From: Verrucomicrobiales bacterium
Lineage (GTDB): Bacteria > Verrucomicrobiota > Verrucomicrobiia > Limisphaerales > UBA9464
DNA length: 55,790 nucleotides
Assembly (NCBI GenBank): GCA_005805505.1
Contig: SYMJ01000245.1
Coordinates: 1 to 55,790, forward strand
Direction: 5' to 3'
The notes under the pieces were generated by a model, which did no database searches, had not been told where the DNA came from, and worked only from the letters and a program-made list of their open reading frames with translations. The position numbers and the translations under genes were made by a program. Within the stretch, counting starts at the first letter, position 1; each line of letters opens with the position of its first letter. Positions 40,076-49,563 of the stretch are shown in pieces.

Positions 40076-42345
40076 GAGCCCTGACGAAGTTCATTTCGCT
40101 TCTGGCGTACGGCCTTTGTTTGCGTGGGGCTTGCCTTCTTTGGGTGATCACGTCGATGACAGCCCGAATGCTGGCGGGTTCGGTCTCCGAGGCCCCGGTG
40201 TCCTTCCGCAACGACATCGTGCCCATCCTCTCCAAGGCCAACTGCAACAGCGGCGGTTGTCATGGGGCCTTGGCCGGGAAGGGCGGATTTCGATTGTCCC
40301 TCTTTGGCTACAATCCAGAGGCAGACCACCTGTCGATCACCCGCGAGGCGCAGGGTCGTCGTGTGGAAGTGTCTCAACCGGGCCTGAGTTTATTGCTGAC
40401 CAAACCAACGACGACCGTTCGGCACAAAGGAGGCAAACGACTCGAGGTCGATTCGGGTGATTACCGCACGCTGGCCCGTTGGATTGCTCAGGGAGCGCCC
40501 GGGCCCAAAGCGGGAGAGGCCGAGTTGCGCACGTTAGTCATCGATCCCGGAGAACGCTCTGTGCGGGTCGGGGAGACTCTGACACTGACGATCAAGGCTC
40601 GGTTCAGCGATGGTCGCGAACGGGACGTCACGCGATGGGCGAAGTTTACTTCTACCGATGAGACCGTGGCCTCGGTGGACGGCACCGGGAAGGTGACTGT
40701 GATGGGGCCAGGGGAAGGAGCCATCACGGCTTGGTATTCGTCTCGGATTGTCATCGCGCGCATCACTTCGCCCTATGACGCCAAGATCCCTGCGGAGGTC
40801 TATGCCTCCGCCCCGCGCACCAGCGCCTTCGACTCCTTGGTGCTGGATCAATTGAAGCGCCTGCACTTGCAACCCTCGCCGCCGGCCGACGATGCCACCT
40901 TCATCCGCCGCGCCTCGCTCGACACATTGGGCCGCCTGCCGACACCGGCCGAGGTCAGTGCCTTCGTCGAAGATTCTCGGGCCGACAAGCACGCCCACTT
41001 GGCCGATCGGCTCTTGGGTGCTCCGGAGTATGTCGATTTCTGGGCTTACAAGTGGTCAGACGTGTTGCTTGTCAGTGGGGCACACCTGCGCCCTGCAGCC
41101 GTGAAATCGTACTACGGATGGATTCGCAAGCAGGTGGCCAACAACACGCCCTGGGACCAGTTCGTGCGTCAGGTGGTCACGGCCAAGGGATCTTCAGTCG
41201 ATGACGGGGAGTCGAACTTCTTTGCCGTTCATCAGGATCCCGAGTCCATGGCAGAGAATGTGAGTCAGGCTTTCTTGTCGCTCTCCATCAACTGCGCCCG
41301 CTGCCACAACCATCCGCTCGAGAAGTGGACCAATGACCAGTACTACCAGTTCGCGAATCTCTTTTCACGAGTCCGAGCCAAGGGGTGGGGAGGGGATCCC
41401 CGCAATGGCGATGGGCAGCGCCAACTCTATGTCGAAGCTTCGGGAGACTTAATCCAGCCCCGCACGGGAAAGCCGCAGCCACCAGCCCCCTTGGATGCCC
41501 CCGCAATGGCTGCCTCAGATACCCGCGATCGCCGTGAGGTGCTGGCTGACTGGCTGACTGCGCCTTCCAATTCGTACTTCGCCCGGGCCATCGCCAACCG
41601 TATTTGGGCCCATTATTTGGGCGTCGGTTTGGTTGAGTCGGTGGATGATTTGCGGGCGTCCAATCCGGCTTCTAACGAGCGGTTGCTGGCTGCTTTGGCC
41701 GATCACTTGGTGAGCCATCGGTTTGATTTGAAGTCGTTGATGCGTGAGATCCTCGTTTCGCAAACGTATCGGCGTTCGTCGGAAATCCTGCCAACCAATC
41801 GGGAGGACCGGCGTCATTATTCGAGGCATTTCCCCCGTCGACTGAGCGCTGAGGTGCTTCAGGACGCCTTTGCTGATGTCACCGGTATTCGGGAACAGTT
41901 TACGGAGCTCACCTTGAGCGATGGGTCGACCGAAAAGACCTCGTTCTACACCAACAGTCCCCGATCGGTTCAGCTGTACGACGCCTCGGTGACTTCTTAC
42001 TTCCTTAAGACTTTCGGCCGCAACCAACGCGAAATTACCTGCGAGTGTGAGCGGTCGAATCAGCCGAGTTTGGTCCAGGCGCTGCACCTGTCGAACGGAT
42101 CGACGGTCAATGATAAGCTTTCCGCTCCCGCGGGACGATTGGCTCGCCTGCTGCGTGAGGACGCCCCGGCAGATCGTCTGATCACCGAGGCGTATGCCGT
42201 GGCCCTCTCCCGAGCTCCTCGTGAGGCGGAGCGGAAGGCTTACCTTCAGTTGTTTGAGGAAGCCGGTCCTGCCCAGCGGACTTCAGTGGCCGAAGACTTG
42301 TTCTGGTCGATTCTCACCAGCCGCGAATTCCTCTTCCAGCACTGA
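40072..42345 (+). CDS. Exported DUF1549/DUF1553 protein with cytochrome-like N-terminus and Big2 domain
   Basis: 757 residues with a hydrophobic leader. The N-terminal domain has ILSKANCNSGGCHGALAGKG (Cys58, Cys63-His64), the CxxxxCH form seen in planctomycete cytochrome-like PSD domains. A bacterial Ig-like domain follows (about 155-230; GETLTLTIKARFSDGRERDV, STDETVASVDGTGKVTVMGP). DUF1549 (about 240-430) includes RRASLDTLGRLPTPAEVSAF and NCARCHNHPLEKWT; DUF1553 (about 475-735) includes RREVLADWLTAPSNSYFARA and RRLSAEVLQDAFADVTGI. The overlap ATGA with the DUF1501 gene and the 2-base gap to the next gene show a tight operon. Haem binding at the CxxxxCH site is possible but unproven. Confidence 0.93.
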   Translation: MRALTKFISLLAYGLCLRGACLLWVITSMTARMLAGSVSEAPVSFRNDIVPILSKANCNSGGCHGALAGKGGFRLSLFGYNPEADHLSITREAQGRRVEVSQPGLSLLLTKPTTTVRHKGGKRLEVDSGDYRTLARWIAQGAPGPKAGEAELRTLVIDPGERSVRVGETLTLTIKARFSDGRERDVTRWAKFTSTDETVASVDGTGKVTVMGPGEGAITAWYSSRIVIARITSPYDAKIPAEVYASAPRTSAFDSLVLDQLKRLHLQPSPPADDATFIRRASLDTLGRLPTPAEVSAFVEDSRADKHAHLADRLLGAPEYVDFWAYKWSDVLLVSGAHLRPAAVKSYYGWIRKQVANNTPWDQFVRQVVTAKGSSVDDGESNFFAVHQDPESMAENVSQAFLSLSINCARCHNHPLEKWTNDQYYQFANLFSRVRAKGWGGDPRNGDGQRQLYVEASGDLIQPRTGKPQPPAPLDAPAMAASDTRDRREVLADWLTAPSNSYFARAIANRIWAHYLGVGLVESVDDLRASNPASNERLLAALADHLVSHRFDLKSLMREILVSQTYRRSSEILPTNREDRRHYSRHFPRRLSAEVLQDAFADVTGIREQFTELTLSDGSTEKTSFYTNSPRSVQLYDASVTSYFLKTFGRNQREITCECERSNQPSLVQALHLSNGSTVNDKLSAPAGRLARLLREDAPADRLITEAYAVALSRAPREAERKAYLQLFEEAGPAQRTSVAEDLFWSILTSREFLFQH

Positions 42346-42347
42346 CC

Positions 42348-45212
42348 ATGAAACGCTTCAACGCCTACGGGATTCTTTGTCAGCGGGCCGGATTGCGGTG
42401 GCTGATTGCTTGCCTACTGCCTGTCTGCACGACTTCGGCCACGAGTCGCAATTGGCTCTACGAACGCGACATCGCGCCGATCCTGCGCACGTATTGCGCG
42501 GGTTGTCACAACGACGCCGATCGCGAAGGCGAATTCTCGGTGGAGACCTTCGCCAGCCTGAACAAGGGAGGCGACAAGGGGGCGACCCTAAAGCCGGGCG
42601 ACCCGGAGAGTTCGCTGCTGGTGAAACTCATTGAGGGCCGCAGCAAGCCGTCGATGCCGCCAAAAGATGAGCCCAGGGTTCCCGCGGCGGAGTTGGCACT
42701 GCTGCGCCAATGGATTGCCGACGGGGCTCCGGGACCTCAGCGGGACGAGTCCCTCCTGAAAAATCTGGTGGTGCCTGAGGTGGCCGTCGGTCGGGGTGTT
42801 GCCCGTCCCTGGACGGCGGTTGAGTATTCGCCGGACGGCAAGATTCTGGCGTTGGGAACGGCGGGTCGGGTGGAGTTTCGAAACGCCTCAGGTCGTCGTA
42901 TCCAACGAGTGATTGATGGGATTCCTGGGAAGGTAAATGCCCTCCATTTCTCGGCCGATGGGGCTACCTTGGTTGTGGCGGCGGGGATCACAGGCATTGA
43001 TGGCGTGGCCGAGCTTTATTCGGTGGCAACGGGTCAGAAATTGGTTCGATTTGAAGGTCACCGCGACGCGGTCCAGGACGCCGAGTTATCGCCAGATGGT
43101 CGTTGGCTGGCCACTGCGGGCTATGATCGGTCGATCCGATTGTGGAAGGTGTCCGACAGCTCGTTGGTCTGGTCCAACTCGGTCCACAATGGAGCAGTTT
43201 TCGACCTCGCCTTCGATCCCTCTGGCACCGTGCTCGCTTCGGCCAGCGCCGATCAAACGGTGAAATTGTGGCGTGTCCGAGATGGGTTGCGGCTCGACAC
43301 ACTCAATCAGCCTCAGGGCGATTTGAATCGGGTGTTGTTCACCCCGGATGGGCAGCACGTGCTGGCCGGCGGGGCCGATCGCCGGATCCACCAATGGCGG
43401 TTTGTTTCCCGTGAGGCGCCGGCCCTAAACCCGGTGGTCACGGCCCGCTTTGCCCATGAGGCCGGGATCGTTTCCATGGCCCTGTCTCACGACGGGCGGT
43501 ATCTCGTCACCGGAGCCATCGATCGATCTCTCAAGCAATGGCGGCTACCCGAACTGCAAGAGGTGGCCTCCTGGACCGGGCAATCGGATGTGGCCGCGGC
43601 CTTGGCCATGGATCGTTCAGGAGATCGAGTGCTGGTGGCACGCATGGATGGCTCTGTCGAAGCCTTCGGGCTCAAAGGCGACGTCGCCGCGGAATCAGGC
43701 GGGATGGGCACCACAAAACACGGCCTGTCCAAAGCGTCTCCGTCGGGTCTTTCTTCTGCTTCCAGCCCAGCGGGATTGCTGCGTTCTCCTGTCCATCAGG
43801 CGGAGTTGGAGCCCAACGATGGGATCCGGCGGGCTCAGCCGGTGGCCATTCCATCGGAGACCTACGGTCGTATGGGTCGCCCGGGCGATGTGGATCATTT
43901 CGCATTCCAGGCCCGAGCGGGCGAGGCGTTGACCTTGGAAGTTCAGGCGGCGCGCGACGGTTCCGCGATGGACTCCCGTCTGGAGGTCTTGACGACGTCT
44001 GGCCAGCCGGTGGAGCAGGCGGTGCTTCAGGCGGTCCGAGATTCCTGGTTCACCTTCCGCGGCAAGGACTCCGACACCGTCGATGACTTTCGCCTCCAGA
44101 ATTGGGCCGAAATGGAATTGGACGAATACTTGTACGCCAACGGTGAGGTGGTGCGGTTGTGGCTCTATCCGCGCGGGCCGGATTCCGGGTTTAAGGTGTA
44201 TCCGGGCGAAGGACGTCGTCAGTCCCTCTTTGGAACAACGCCCTTGTCGCATGCGCTCAATGAGCCCGCTTACCTCGTGAAGGCGTATCCGGCAGGCAGT
44301 CGGCCCATTCCCAATGGCTTGCCTGTGTTTCGATTGAACTATCAGAACGACGACGATCCCAGCCGTCTGTCAGGGACGGATTCGATGCTGCTGTTTACTG
44401 CACCCACGACGGGTCGGTACTTGGTTCGCGTCTCCGACACCCGGGGATTTGGCGGCGGCACCAATCACGCCTACCGGCTCTCGGTCCGCCCGCAGCAGCC
44501 CGAGTTCACCGTGCGCGTCGATGGCATGAATCCGAAGGTGAGCCCGGGCAGTGGTCGCGAAATCCGCTTCGTGGCGACCCGTCGTGAAGGATTCGAGGGC
44601 CCCATTCGCATCCATCTCGATCGGTTGCCGGCCGGATTCACCGCGAGTACTCCAGTAGAAATTGAAGCCGGACAAATCCGTGCCGTCGCGGTCCTCTACG
44701 CCGCGGTCGGTGCGGCCGATTCCATGGAAGCGTCGGACCGCGCGGTTCGGGTGAGCGCCACCGCTCAAATTCAGGGCAGGGAGGTTCGTCGCGAGTTGGG
44801 TGATTTGGGAAATGTGCAATTGGATGCGGCTCCAAAACTGACCGTAGAAATCTTACCTGGTCCCGACCGTTCGGTGGTGCGCCAAGAGGCGGGACGTCCC
44901 ATGGAATTACTCATCCGACCGGGTCAAACCATCACCGCTCGGGTGCGGGCCGATCGCCGTGATTTCAAGTCACGCATTGAGTTGGGGGGCGAGGACTCGG
45001 GCCGGAACCTGCCGCACGGTGTGTATGTGGACAATATAGGCCTCAACGGCCTGTTGATTGTCGAAGACCAGACCGAGCGGGAGTTTTTCATCACTGCCGC
45101 GCGCAAAGCTCGTCCGGGGACTCGGCTCTTCCATTTGCGGGCCAATGGCGACGGTGGCCAGTGTTCACAACCCGTCCTCTTGCGCATTCTGGAAGCGTCG
45201 CCGGGGCAGTGA
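42348..45212 (+). CDS. Exported cytochrome c / WD40 / PPC-type multidomain protein
   Basis: 954 residues. After a leader comes a PSCyt1-type cytochrome domain, DIAPILRTYCAGCHNDADRE with CAGCH (Cys50, Cys53, His54) and a later methionine in KPSMPPKDEP as possible sixth ligand. Residues of about 155-440 are WD40 repeats (LSPDGRWLATAGYDRSIRLW, FDPSGTVLASASADQTVKLW, LSHDGRYLVTGAIDRSLKQW). From about 485 there are bacterial pre-peptidase C-terminal-like domains (QAELEPNDGIRRAQPV, GRMGRPGDVDHFAFQARAGE). It is the last gene of the DUF1501 operon. It probably anchors or wires the other two proteins to an electron acceptor; the acceptor is unknown. Confidence 0.92.
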   Translation: MKRFNAYGILCQRAGLRWLIACLLPVCTTSATSRNWLYERDIAPILRTYCAGCHNDADREGEFSVETFASLNKGGDKGATLKPGDPESSLLVKLIEGRSKPSMPPKDEPRVPAAELALLRQWIADGAPGPQRDESLLKNLVVPEVAVGRGVARPWTAVEYSPDGKILALGTAGRVEFRNASGRRIQRVIDGIPGKVNALHFSADGATLVVAAGITGIDGVAELYSVATGQKLVRFEGHRDAVQDAELSPDGRWLATAGYDRSIRLWKVSDSSLVWSNSVHNGAVFDLAFDPSGTVLASASADQTVKLWRVRDGLRLDTLNQPQGDLNRVLFTPDGQHVLAGGADRRIHQWRFVSREAPALNPVVTARFAHEAGIVSMALSHDGRYLVTGAIDRSLKQWRLPELQEVASWTGQSDVAAALAMDRSGDRVLVARMDGSVEAFGLKGDVAAESGGMGTTKHGLSKASPSGLSSASSPAGLLRSPVHQAELEPNDGIRRAQPVAIPSETYGRMGRPGDVDHFAFQARAGEALTLEVQAARDGSAMDSRLEVLTTSGQPVEQAVLQAVRDSWFTFRGKDSDTVDDFRLQNWAEMELDEYLYANGEVVRLWLYPRGPDSGFKVYPGEGRRQSLFGTTPLSHALNEPAYLVKAYPAGSRPIPNGLPVFRLNYQNDDDPSRLSGTDSMLLFTAPTTGRYLVRVSDTRGFGGGTNHAYRLSVRPQQPEFTVRVDGMNPKVSPGSGREIRFVATRREGFEGPIRIHLDRLPAGFTASTPVEIEAGQIRAVAVLYAAVGAADSMEASDRAVRVSATAQIQGREVRRELGDLGNVQLDAAPKLTVEILPGPDRSVVRQEAGRPMELLIRPGQTITARVRADRRDFKSRIELGGEDSGRNLPHGVYVDNIGLNGLLIVEDQTEREFFITAARKARPGTRLFHLRANGDGGQCSQPVLLRILEASPGQ

Positions 45213-45270
45213 TTGCATTCGCGCGCTCGACTTCGCCGGGTTCCGACGTAGCGTCCGCAAACCTAACGGT

Positions 45271-46116
45271 ATGCTGACGCTCACACTCGGCCACTCGCCG
45301 GATCCGGACGATGCCTTCATGTTTTATGGCTTGGCGCGGGATTTGATTCCCTCACCCGGCCTGCGCTTCGAACACATCCTCCAAGACATCCAGACCCTCA
45401 ACGAACGGGCCACCCGCGGTGAGTTGGACATCTCGGCCATTAGCATCCATGCCTACGCGCATGTCTGCGACCAGTACGCCTTGTTGCCCAGCGGCGCGAG
45501 CATGGGCGATGGCTACGGCCCCATGCTGGTGTCGAAGCATCCCTACACCCGCGACGAGGTGTTGCGCCGGCGCATTGCCATTCCGGGGCGGATGACCAGC
45601 GCCTTCCTGGCCCTCCAGTTGTGGGCGGGGCGTCTCGGGGCCGAGTTGGACCTGGTAGTGGTGCCGTTCGATGAGATTTTCCAGGCCGTGAAGTCGGGTG
45701 TGGCCGATATCGGCCTCATCATCCACGAAGGCCAGTTGACCTACGCCAACGAAGGCCTCGTGGTGTGCGAAGACCTCGGAGTCTGGTGGGGCCGCGAGAA
45801 TGACGGCCTGCCGCTGCCCTTGGGTGGCAACGTCATCCACAAGCGGCACGAGCCCGCGCTGCGCAAGCGGGTCAGCGACGTCTTGACCGCGAGTATCCAG
45901 TACAGCCTCGACCACCGGCCCGAGGCGGTGGCGCATTCGCTGCAATGGGCCCGCGACATGGGGCATGACTTGGCCGACCGCTTTGTGGGCATGTACGTGA
46001 ACCACTGGACCCTCGACTACGGCGAGCGCGGTCGCGAGAGCATCCGTCGCTTCCTCGACCGCGGCCAAGCTCTGGGCGCGATCCCCAAGGCCCCGCCGCT
46101 GGAGTTCGTGGTTTAA
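45271..46116 (+). CDS. mqnD: MqnD-family enzyme of the futalosine menaquinone pathway
   Basis: 281 residues from ATG 45271, matching the periplasmic-binding-protein-like fold of MqnA/MqnD. The opening LGHSPDPDDAFMFYGLARDL corresponds to the SPxPxDxF motif, and DIGLIIHEGQLTY carries the histidine that in Thermus MqnD (His145) is thought to be catalytic. MqnD converts cyclic dehypoxanthine futalosine to 1,4-dihydroxy-6-naphthoate. The acidic SPDPDD variant differs from the common SPCPND, so a paralogue of the same family is possible. It lies 58 bases after the cytochrome/WD40 gene. No other mqn gene is in the window. A 41-base repeat begins right after its stop. Confidence 0.82.
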   Translation: MLTLTLGHSPDPDDAFMFYGLARDLIPSPGLRFEHILQDIQTLNERATRGELDISAISIHAYAHVCDQYALLPSGASMGDGYGPMLVSKHPYTRDEVLRRRIAIPGRMTSAFLALQLWAGRLGAELDLVVVPFDEIFQAVKSGVADIGLIIHEGQLTYANEGLVVCEDLGVWWGRENDGLPLPLGGNVIHKRHEPALRKRVSDVLTASIQYSLDHRPEAVAHSLQWARDMGHDLADRFVGMYVNHWTLDYGERGRESIRRFLDRGQALGAIPKAPPLEFVV

Positions 46117-46157
46117 GCCGGAACGATTGGAGCTGGATCGGTCGTGCTGGCTGCATC
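46117..46157 (+). repeat. 41-base intergenic repeat, copy B
   Basis: It starts immediately after the mqnD stop codon; the sequence is related to 29897-29937 (shared words CGGAACGATT, GGATCGGTCG, GCATC). The rest of the 340-base gap to the next gene contains no coding frame that I recognise. Confidence 0.6.
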
Positions 46158-46400
46158 TTCTTCGGCAAGAGCTTTGGTGTTTGCTGGGGTCCGGGTCTCA
46201 ACCATGGGCTCAAGCGGCCTGCGCCTCACTCTCGCCTCGTCTTACGAAACAATCCGCCAGCCATCGGTTTCATCCCCACTGAATCGAGCCGTCTCAGCGG
46301 TTACCGTGAGAACCCTCTCCAGGCCCTGGGGCGGCCGAGGGTTCGGTTGGTGATTATACCGCTGGCTTGAGTGGTTTGGATTTGGCGCATCACGGGGTCT

Positions 46401-46429
46401 TTGAAACCAAGTCGTCACTTGTCTAAAAC
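46401..46429 (+). promoter_or_regulatory. Candidate sigma-70-type promoter for the YncE/phosphoesterase gene
   Basis: TTGAAA (46401-46406), a 17-base spacer and TAAAAC (46424-46429) stand 28 bases before the ATG at 46457. The -35 matches five of six and the -10 four of six consensus bases. GTGAG lies directly before the start codon. Confidence 0.38.
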
Positions 46430-46456
46430 AGCATTGAGTCGCCAGCATGATGTGAG

Positions 46457-49084
46457 ATGAAGCGATTCTGGATGCCGTGCTTGGCCGGTCTGGCGTTAGT
46501 GGCCGGTTGTCTCACCCACCAGCAAACCGGTAGCTCAACCCCACCTGAAGCAGGCAATTGGCCGGGCAGCCGACCGGATGGAACGGTTCGATTGCCCAAT
46601 CAATGGCTGTTGGATCCCGTGGGCAAGCAAGTCTCTCTCGGAGATTTCCCGGTGAACATGGCTGTGGATCCATCGGGGCGTTTCGCTGCGGTGCTCCACT
46701 CCGGCTTTGGTCCCCACGAGATCATTTTGGTGGACATTCCGAGTGCCAAAGTTCTTTCCAGGACCGTTCTCCCAGAAGCTTTTCACGGAATCGCCTTCAC
46801 GCCGGATGGCAAGCGAATCGTTGCGAGTGGCGCGGGAAAAGAAGTTATCCACTTGTTTGATTTCCAAAAAGGCAGCCTCGCCAATGGCAACACCGTGGCT
46901 CTGAGGCCGGCGTCCGAAAGGGGCATTCCCGCGGGCATTGCAGTGAGTCCGGATGGTCGGAAACTTTGGGTCGCCAACGTGTTGGGGCAGTCGGTGACGG
47001 AGGTCGCTCTTCAGGCGTCCACGAATGCGGGCACCGTGGTTCGCGATATTCAGTTGGGAGAGCGCATAGCTCCGCCGGTCGCAGGAGAAAAAGACCCGTG
47101 GCACGATCTCGAAGAAGAATCCATCACCAAGCGTGCGCGTGCTCTTTTGGAAGTACTGAACACGGAGGCTCCGTATCCGTTCGCCTGTCTACCCGACGTC
47201 GCCCACGACCGACTTTACGTCAGTCATTGGGGCCGCGCGGAGGTGGGTGTTTTGGAGCTGAGTTCCGGGCGCAAGCTGGCTCGATGGGCTGTGCAAGAGC
47301 ATCCGAATGAAATGGTCCTCAACCGGGCGGGCAATTTCCTGTTCGTCGCCAACGCCAACCGCAACACCATTAGTGTTCTTGAAACCGCTGGCGGCAGTTG
47401 CGTGGAAACCCTCGCCTCCGAACTGGAGCCGGATTCGCCCCCGGGCTCAACGCCCAACAGTGTGGCCCTCAGCCCCGACGAATCGTTGCTCTTCGTGTCG
47501 AACGCCAACATCAACGCGATCGCCGTCTTCGATGTTCGGCAGCCCGGTCGCAGTCGATCGATGGGGTTCATTCCCACCGGATGGTATCCCACTTCGGTTC
47601 GCGTCACTCCGGATGGTCGGCGGCTTTTGGTGACCAATGGAAAAGGGTTGGCTTCCAAGTCTAATCGCATGGGCCCTCAACCTGGCCGCGAAGCGCCGGC
47701 AACCATTCGTGAATACATTGGCGGTCTCTTGCAGGGGTCGTTGTCCATCATCGAGTTGCCCAAGGAGCGCGAAGATCTTGAGAAGCAATTGAAGCGGTAC
47801 ACCGCGCGAACCTTGGCGTGCCGCCCACCGGCACCGCCTGAAACGTTGGAGCCGGGACACCCCGTGCCGTTGATCATCGGCGACCCTTCTCCCATTCGCC
47901 ATTGCATTTACATCATCAAAGAAAACCGCACCTACGATCAGGTTCTGGGCGACATGCCCCAGGGAAAGGGTGATCCCACGCTCTGCCTGTTTCCCGAATC
48001 GGTCACCCCGAACCACCATCGACTCGCCCGAGACTTCGTGTTGCTAGACAACTTCTACGTCGAGAGCGAAGTGAGTGCCGACGGCCACGAATGGACCATG
48101 GGTGCTTACGCGACGGACTTCGTCGAGCGTATCTGGCCAATGAGTTACGGCCACAATCAGGACCGTAAATACGCCTACCCAAGCGAGGGGCGATTCAAGA
48201 TTGCGCAGCCCGCCGGCGGCTATCTTTGGGACCGTGCCAAAGCGGCCAAGGTGACCTATCGAAGCTACGGTGAATTCGTCAACAATGGTGCGACCACCAA
48301 TGACCCGTGTTCGACCTTGGTTCCGACGCTTCAGGGACATTTTGATCCGCACTTTCGGAGTTTCGACATGGATTACAGCGACTTGGCCCGGGCGGACCGA
48401 TTTATCTCCGAATTGCATCGATTTGAGCGCGAGGGAGAAATGCCTCGCCTGCAAATTGTGCGACTTCCGAACGATCACACGGCCGGGACTTCGACGGGCA
48501 AGCCGACTCCGACCGCGTACATGGCTGAAAATGATTTGGCCCTAGGTCGCGTGGTCGAGGCCGTGAGCCGATCGAAATTCTGGGCTTCCACCGCGATTTT
48601 TGTGGTAGAGGACGACGCGCAAAATGGCCCCGACCACATTGATGCCCATAGGACCATTGCCTATGCCATCAGCCCGTACGTGCGACGCAAGACGGTCGAT
48701 TCCACCCTGTACTCGACGTGTTCCATGCTGCGGACCATGGAACTCATTCTCGGAATGAAGCCGATGACCCAGTTTGATGCGGCTGCGATGCCCATGCACG
48801 CCTGCTTTGGATCTAAGCCCGATCTCAAGCCTTACACGGCCATCACGCCTCAGGTTCGGCTCGACGAAAAGAATCTCGCGGATGCCTGGGGCCGCGAACG
48901 TTCGGACAAGATGGACTTGAGCCGCGAAGATGCGGCGGATGATTTGGAACTCAACGAGATCATCTGGCGTTCGGTTCGGGGTGCCCAGTCCTCCATGCCC
49001 TCGCCGGTGCGCGCTGGATTCGTTTTGGCTGAAGGGATGGATGACGATGATGAGGACGATAAACCTAAAGTGAAACGCCCCTGA
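46457..49084 (+). CDS. Lipoprotein with YncE-like propeller fused to an alkaline-phosphatase-fold phosphoesterase
   Basis: 875 residues. The lipoprotein signal MKRFWMPCLAGLALVAGC places Cys18 as the lipidated residue. Residues of about 60-420 are a YVTN/YncE-type seven-bladed propeller (AVDPSGRFAAVLHSGFG, SPDGRKLWVANVLGQSVTEV, NRAGNFLFVANANRNTISVL, SPDESLLFVSNANINAIAVF). From about 470 comes a phosphoesterase/phospholipase C-type domain: HCIYIIKENRTYDQVLGDM, LDNFYVESEVSADGHEWTMG, AIFVVEDDAQNGPDHIDAHR, a metal-site pattern typical of the alkaline phosphatase superfamily. The acidic tail (EGMDDDDEDDKPK) is unusual. It is annotated in other genomes as a bifunctional YncE/alkaline phosphatase family protein; the substrate is unknown. 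Confidence 0.9.
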   Translation: MKRFWMPCLAGLALVAGCLTHQQTGSSTPPEAGNWPGSRPDGTVRLPNQWLLDPVGKQVSLGDFPVNMAVDPSGRFAAVLHSGFGPHEIILVDIPSAKVLSRTVLPEAFHGIAFTPDGKRIVASGAGKEVIHLFDFQKGSLANGNTVALRPASERGIPAGIAVSPDGRKLWVANVLGQSVTEVALQASTNAGTVVRDIQLGERIAPPVAGEKDPWHDLEEESITKRARALLEVLNTEAPYPFACLPDVAHDRLYVSHWGRAEVGVLELSSGRKLARWAVQEHPNEMVLNRAGNFLFVANANRNTISVLETAGGSCVETLASELEPDSPPGSTPNSVALSPDESLLFVSNANINAIAVFDVRQPGRSRSMGFIPTGWYPTSVRVTPDGRRLLVTNGKGLASKSNRMGPQPGREAPATIREYIGGLLQGSLSIIELPKEREDLEKQLKRYTARTLACRPPAPPETLEPGHPVPLIIGDPSPIRHCIYIIKENRTYDQVLGDMPQGKGDPTLCLFPESVTPNHHRLARDFVLLDNFYVESEVSADGHEWTMGAYATDFVERIWPMSYGHNQDRKYAYPSEGRFKIAQPAGGYLWDRAKAAKVTYRSYGEFVNNGATTNDPCSTLVPTLQGHFDPHFRSFDMDYSDLARADRFISELHRFEREGEMPRLQIVRLPNDHTAGTSTGKPTPTAYMAENDLALGRVVEAVSRSKFWASTAIFVVEDDAQNGPDHIDAHRTIAYAISPYVRRKTVDSTLYSTCSMLRTMELILGMKPMTQFDAAAMPMHACFGSKPDLKPYTAITPQVRLDEKNLADAWGRERSDKMDLSREDAADDLELNEIIWRSVRGAQSSMPSPVRAGFVLAEGMDDDDEDDKPKVKRP

Positions 49085-49088
49085 GTCT

Positions 49089-49106
49089 CCCAATCCGTGG
49101 GTTTTT
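49089..49106 (+). terminator. Probable intrinsic terminator after the YncE/phosphoesterase gene
   Basis: A short stem CCCA (49089-49092) / TGGG (49098-49101) with a five-base loop is followed by TTTTT. It begins five bases after the TGA. The stem is short, so efficiency is doubtful. Confidence 0.4.
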
Positions 49107-49305
49107 ATTGAGGTCTGAGTTTTGAGTTTTCGACGTTTGGGTGGGGAACCTTCTGGATGATTCAGTCTTGGCCCCTCGGCTGATGGCAGTGGGTGGGTGA
49201 ACTTGCAGCGGTTCGCTGTTTCGAACGGATGGCCAAGCGAGCGACGGTGCAGGAGGACAACCGCCGCCTTGCCGCTCCCGCCGCCTGTCGCTAACTATTT
49301 ACAGG

Positions 49306-49563
49306 ATGGCTCCGGTGCCCGAACAATCCAACGAGGTAGCGACCGCAGCGGCGGCACCTCCGGCACTCATCGAGAGGGCTAGTGAATTGATTCGCGCTCA
49401 CCCGGAGTGCTTTTGGTTTCGACATCCCGAGGCCCGCATCCGTCATCTGGAGGACATTCGGTTGGTCGTGGAGCGTCTGCGGGAATACGGCGATCGCCGC
49501 GCCTGGTGGGCGGCTCAGGAGTTGCACAAATGCCTCTTACCGCTCTGCAAAAAGGCGTCCTAA
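49306..49563 (+). CDS. Small protein of unknown family, upstream partner of an AbiEii-like nucleotidyltransferase
   Basis: 85 residues starting at ATG 49306 with AGG directly before it. After an Ala/Pro-rich start (about residues 1-20) the protein is predicted to be helical: LIERASELIRAHPECFWF, RHPEARIRHLEDIRLVVERL and WWAAQELHKCLLPLCKKAS. I recognise no known antitoxin domain, and it is too short for AbiEi, which has a winged helix and a second domain. Its 3' end overlaps the next gene by 34 bases, so translation is coupled. The arrangement of a small gene overlapping a nucleotidyltransferase gene is like that of toxin-antitoxin modules. Its role as antitoxin is an inference. Confidence 0.68.
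   Translation: MAPVPEQSNEVATAAAAPPALIERASELIRAHPECFWFRHPEARIRHLEDIRLVVERLREYGDRRAWWAAQELHKCLLPLCKKAS

Noticed and set aside
45058-45270. Upstream extension of mqnD into the preceding gene
   Set aside because: The extra residues overlap the cytochrome/WD40 gene in another frame; family members start at the equivalent of ATG 45271.
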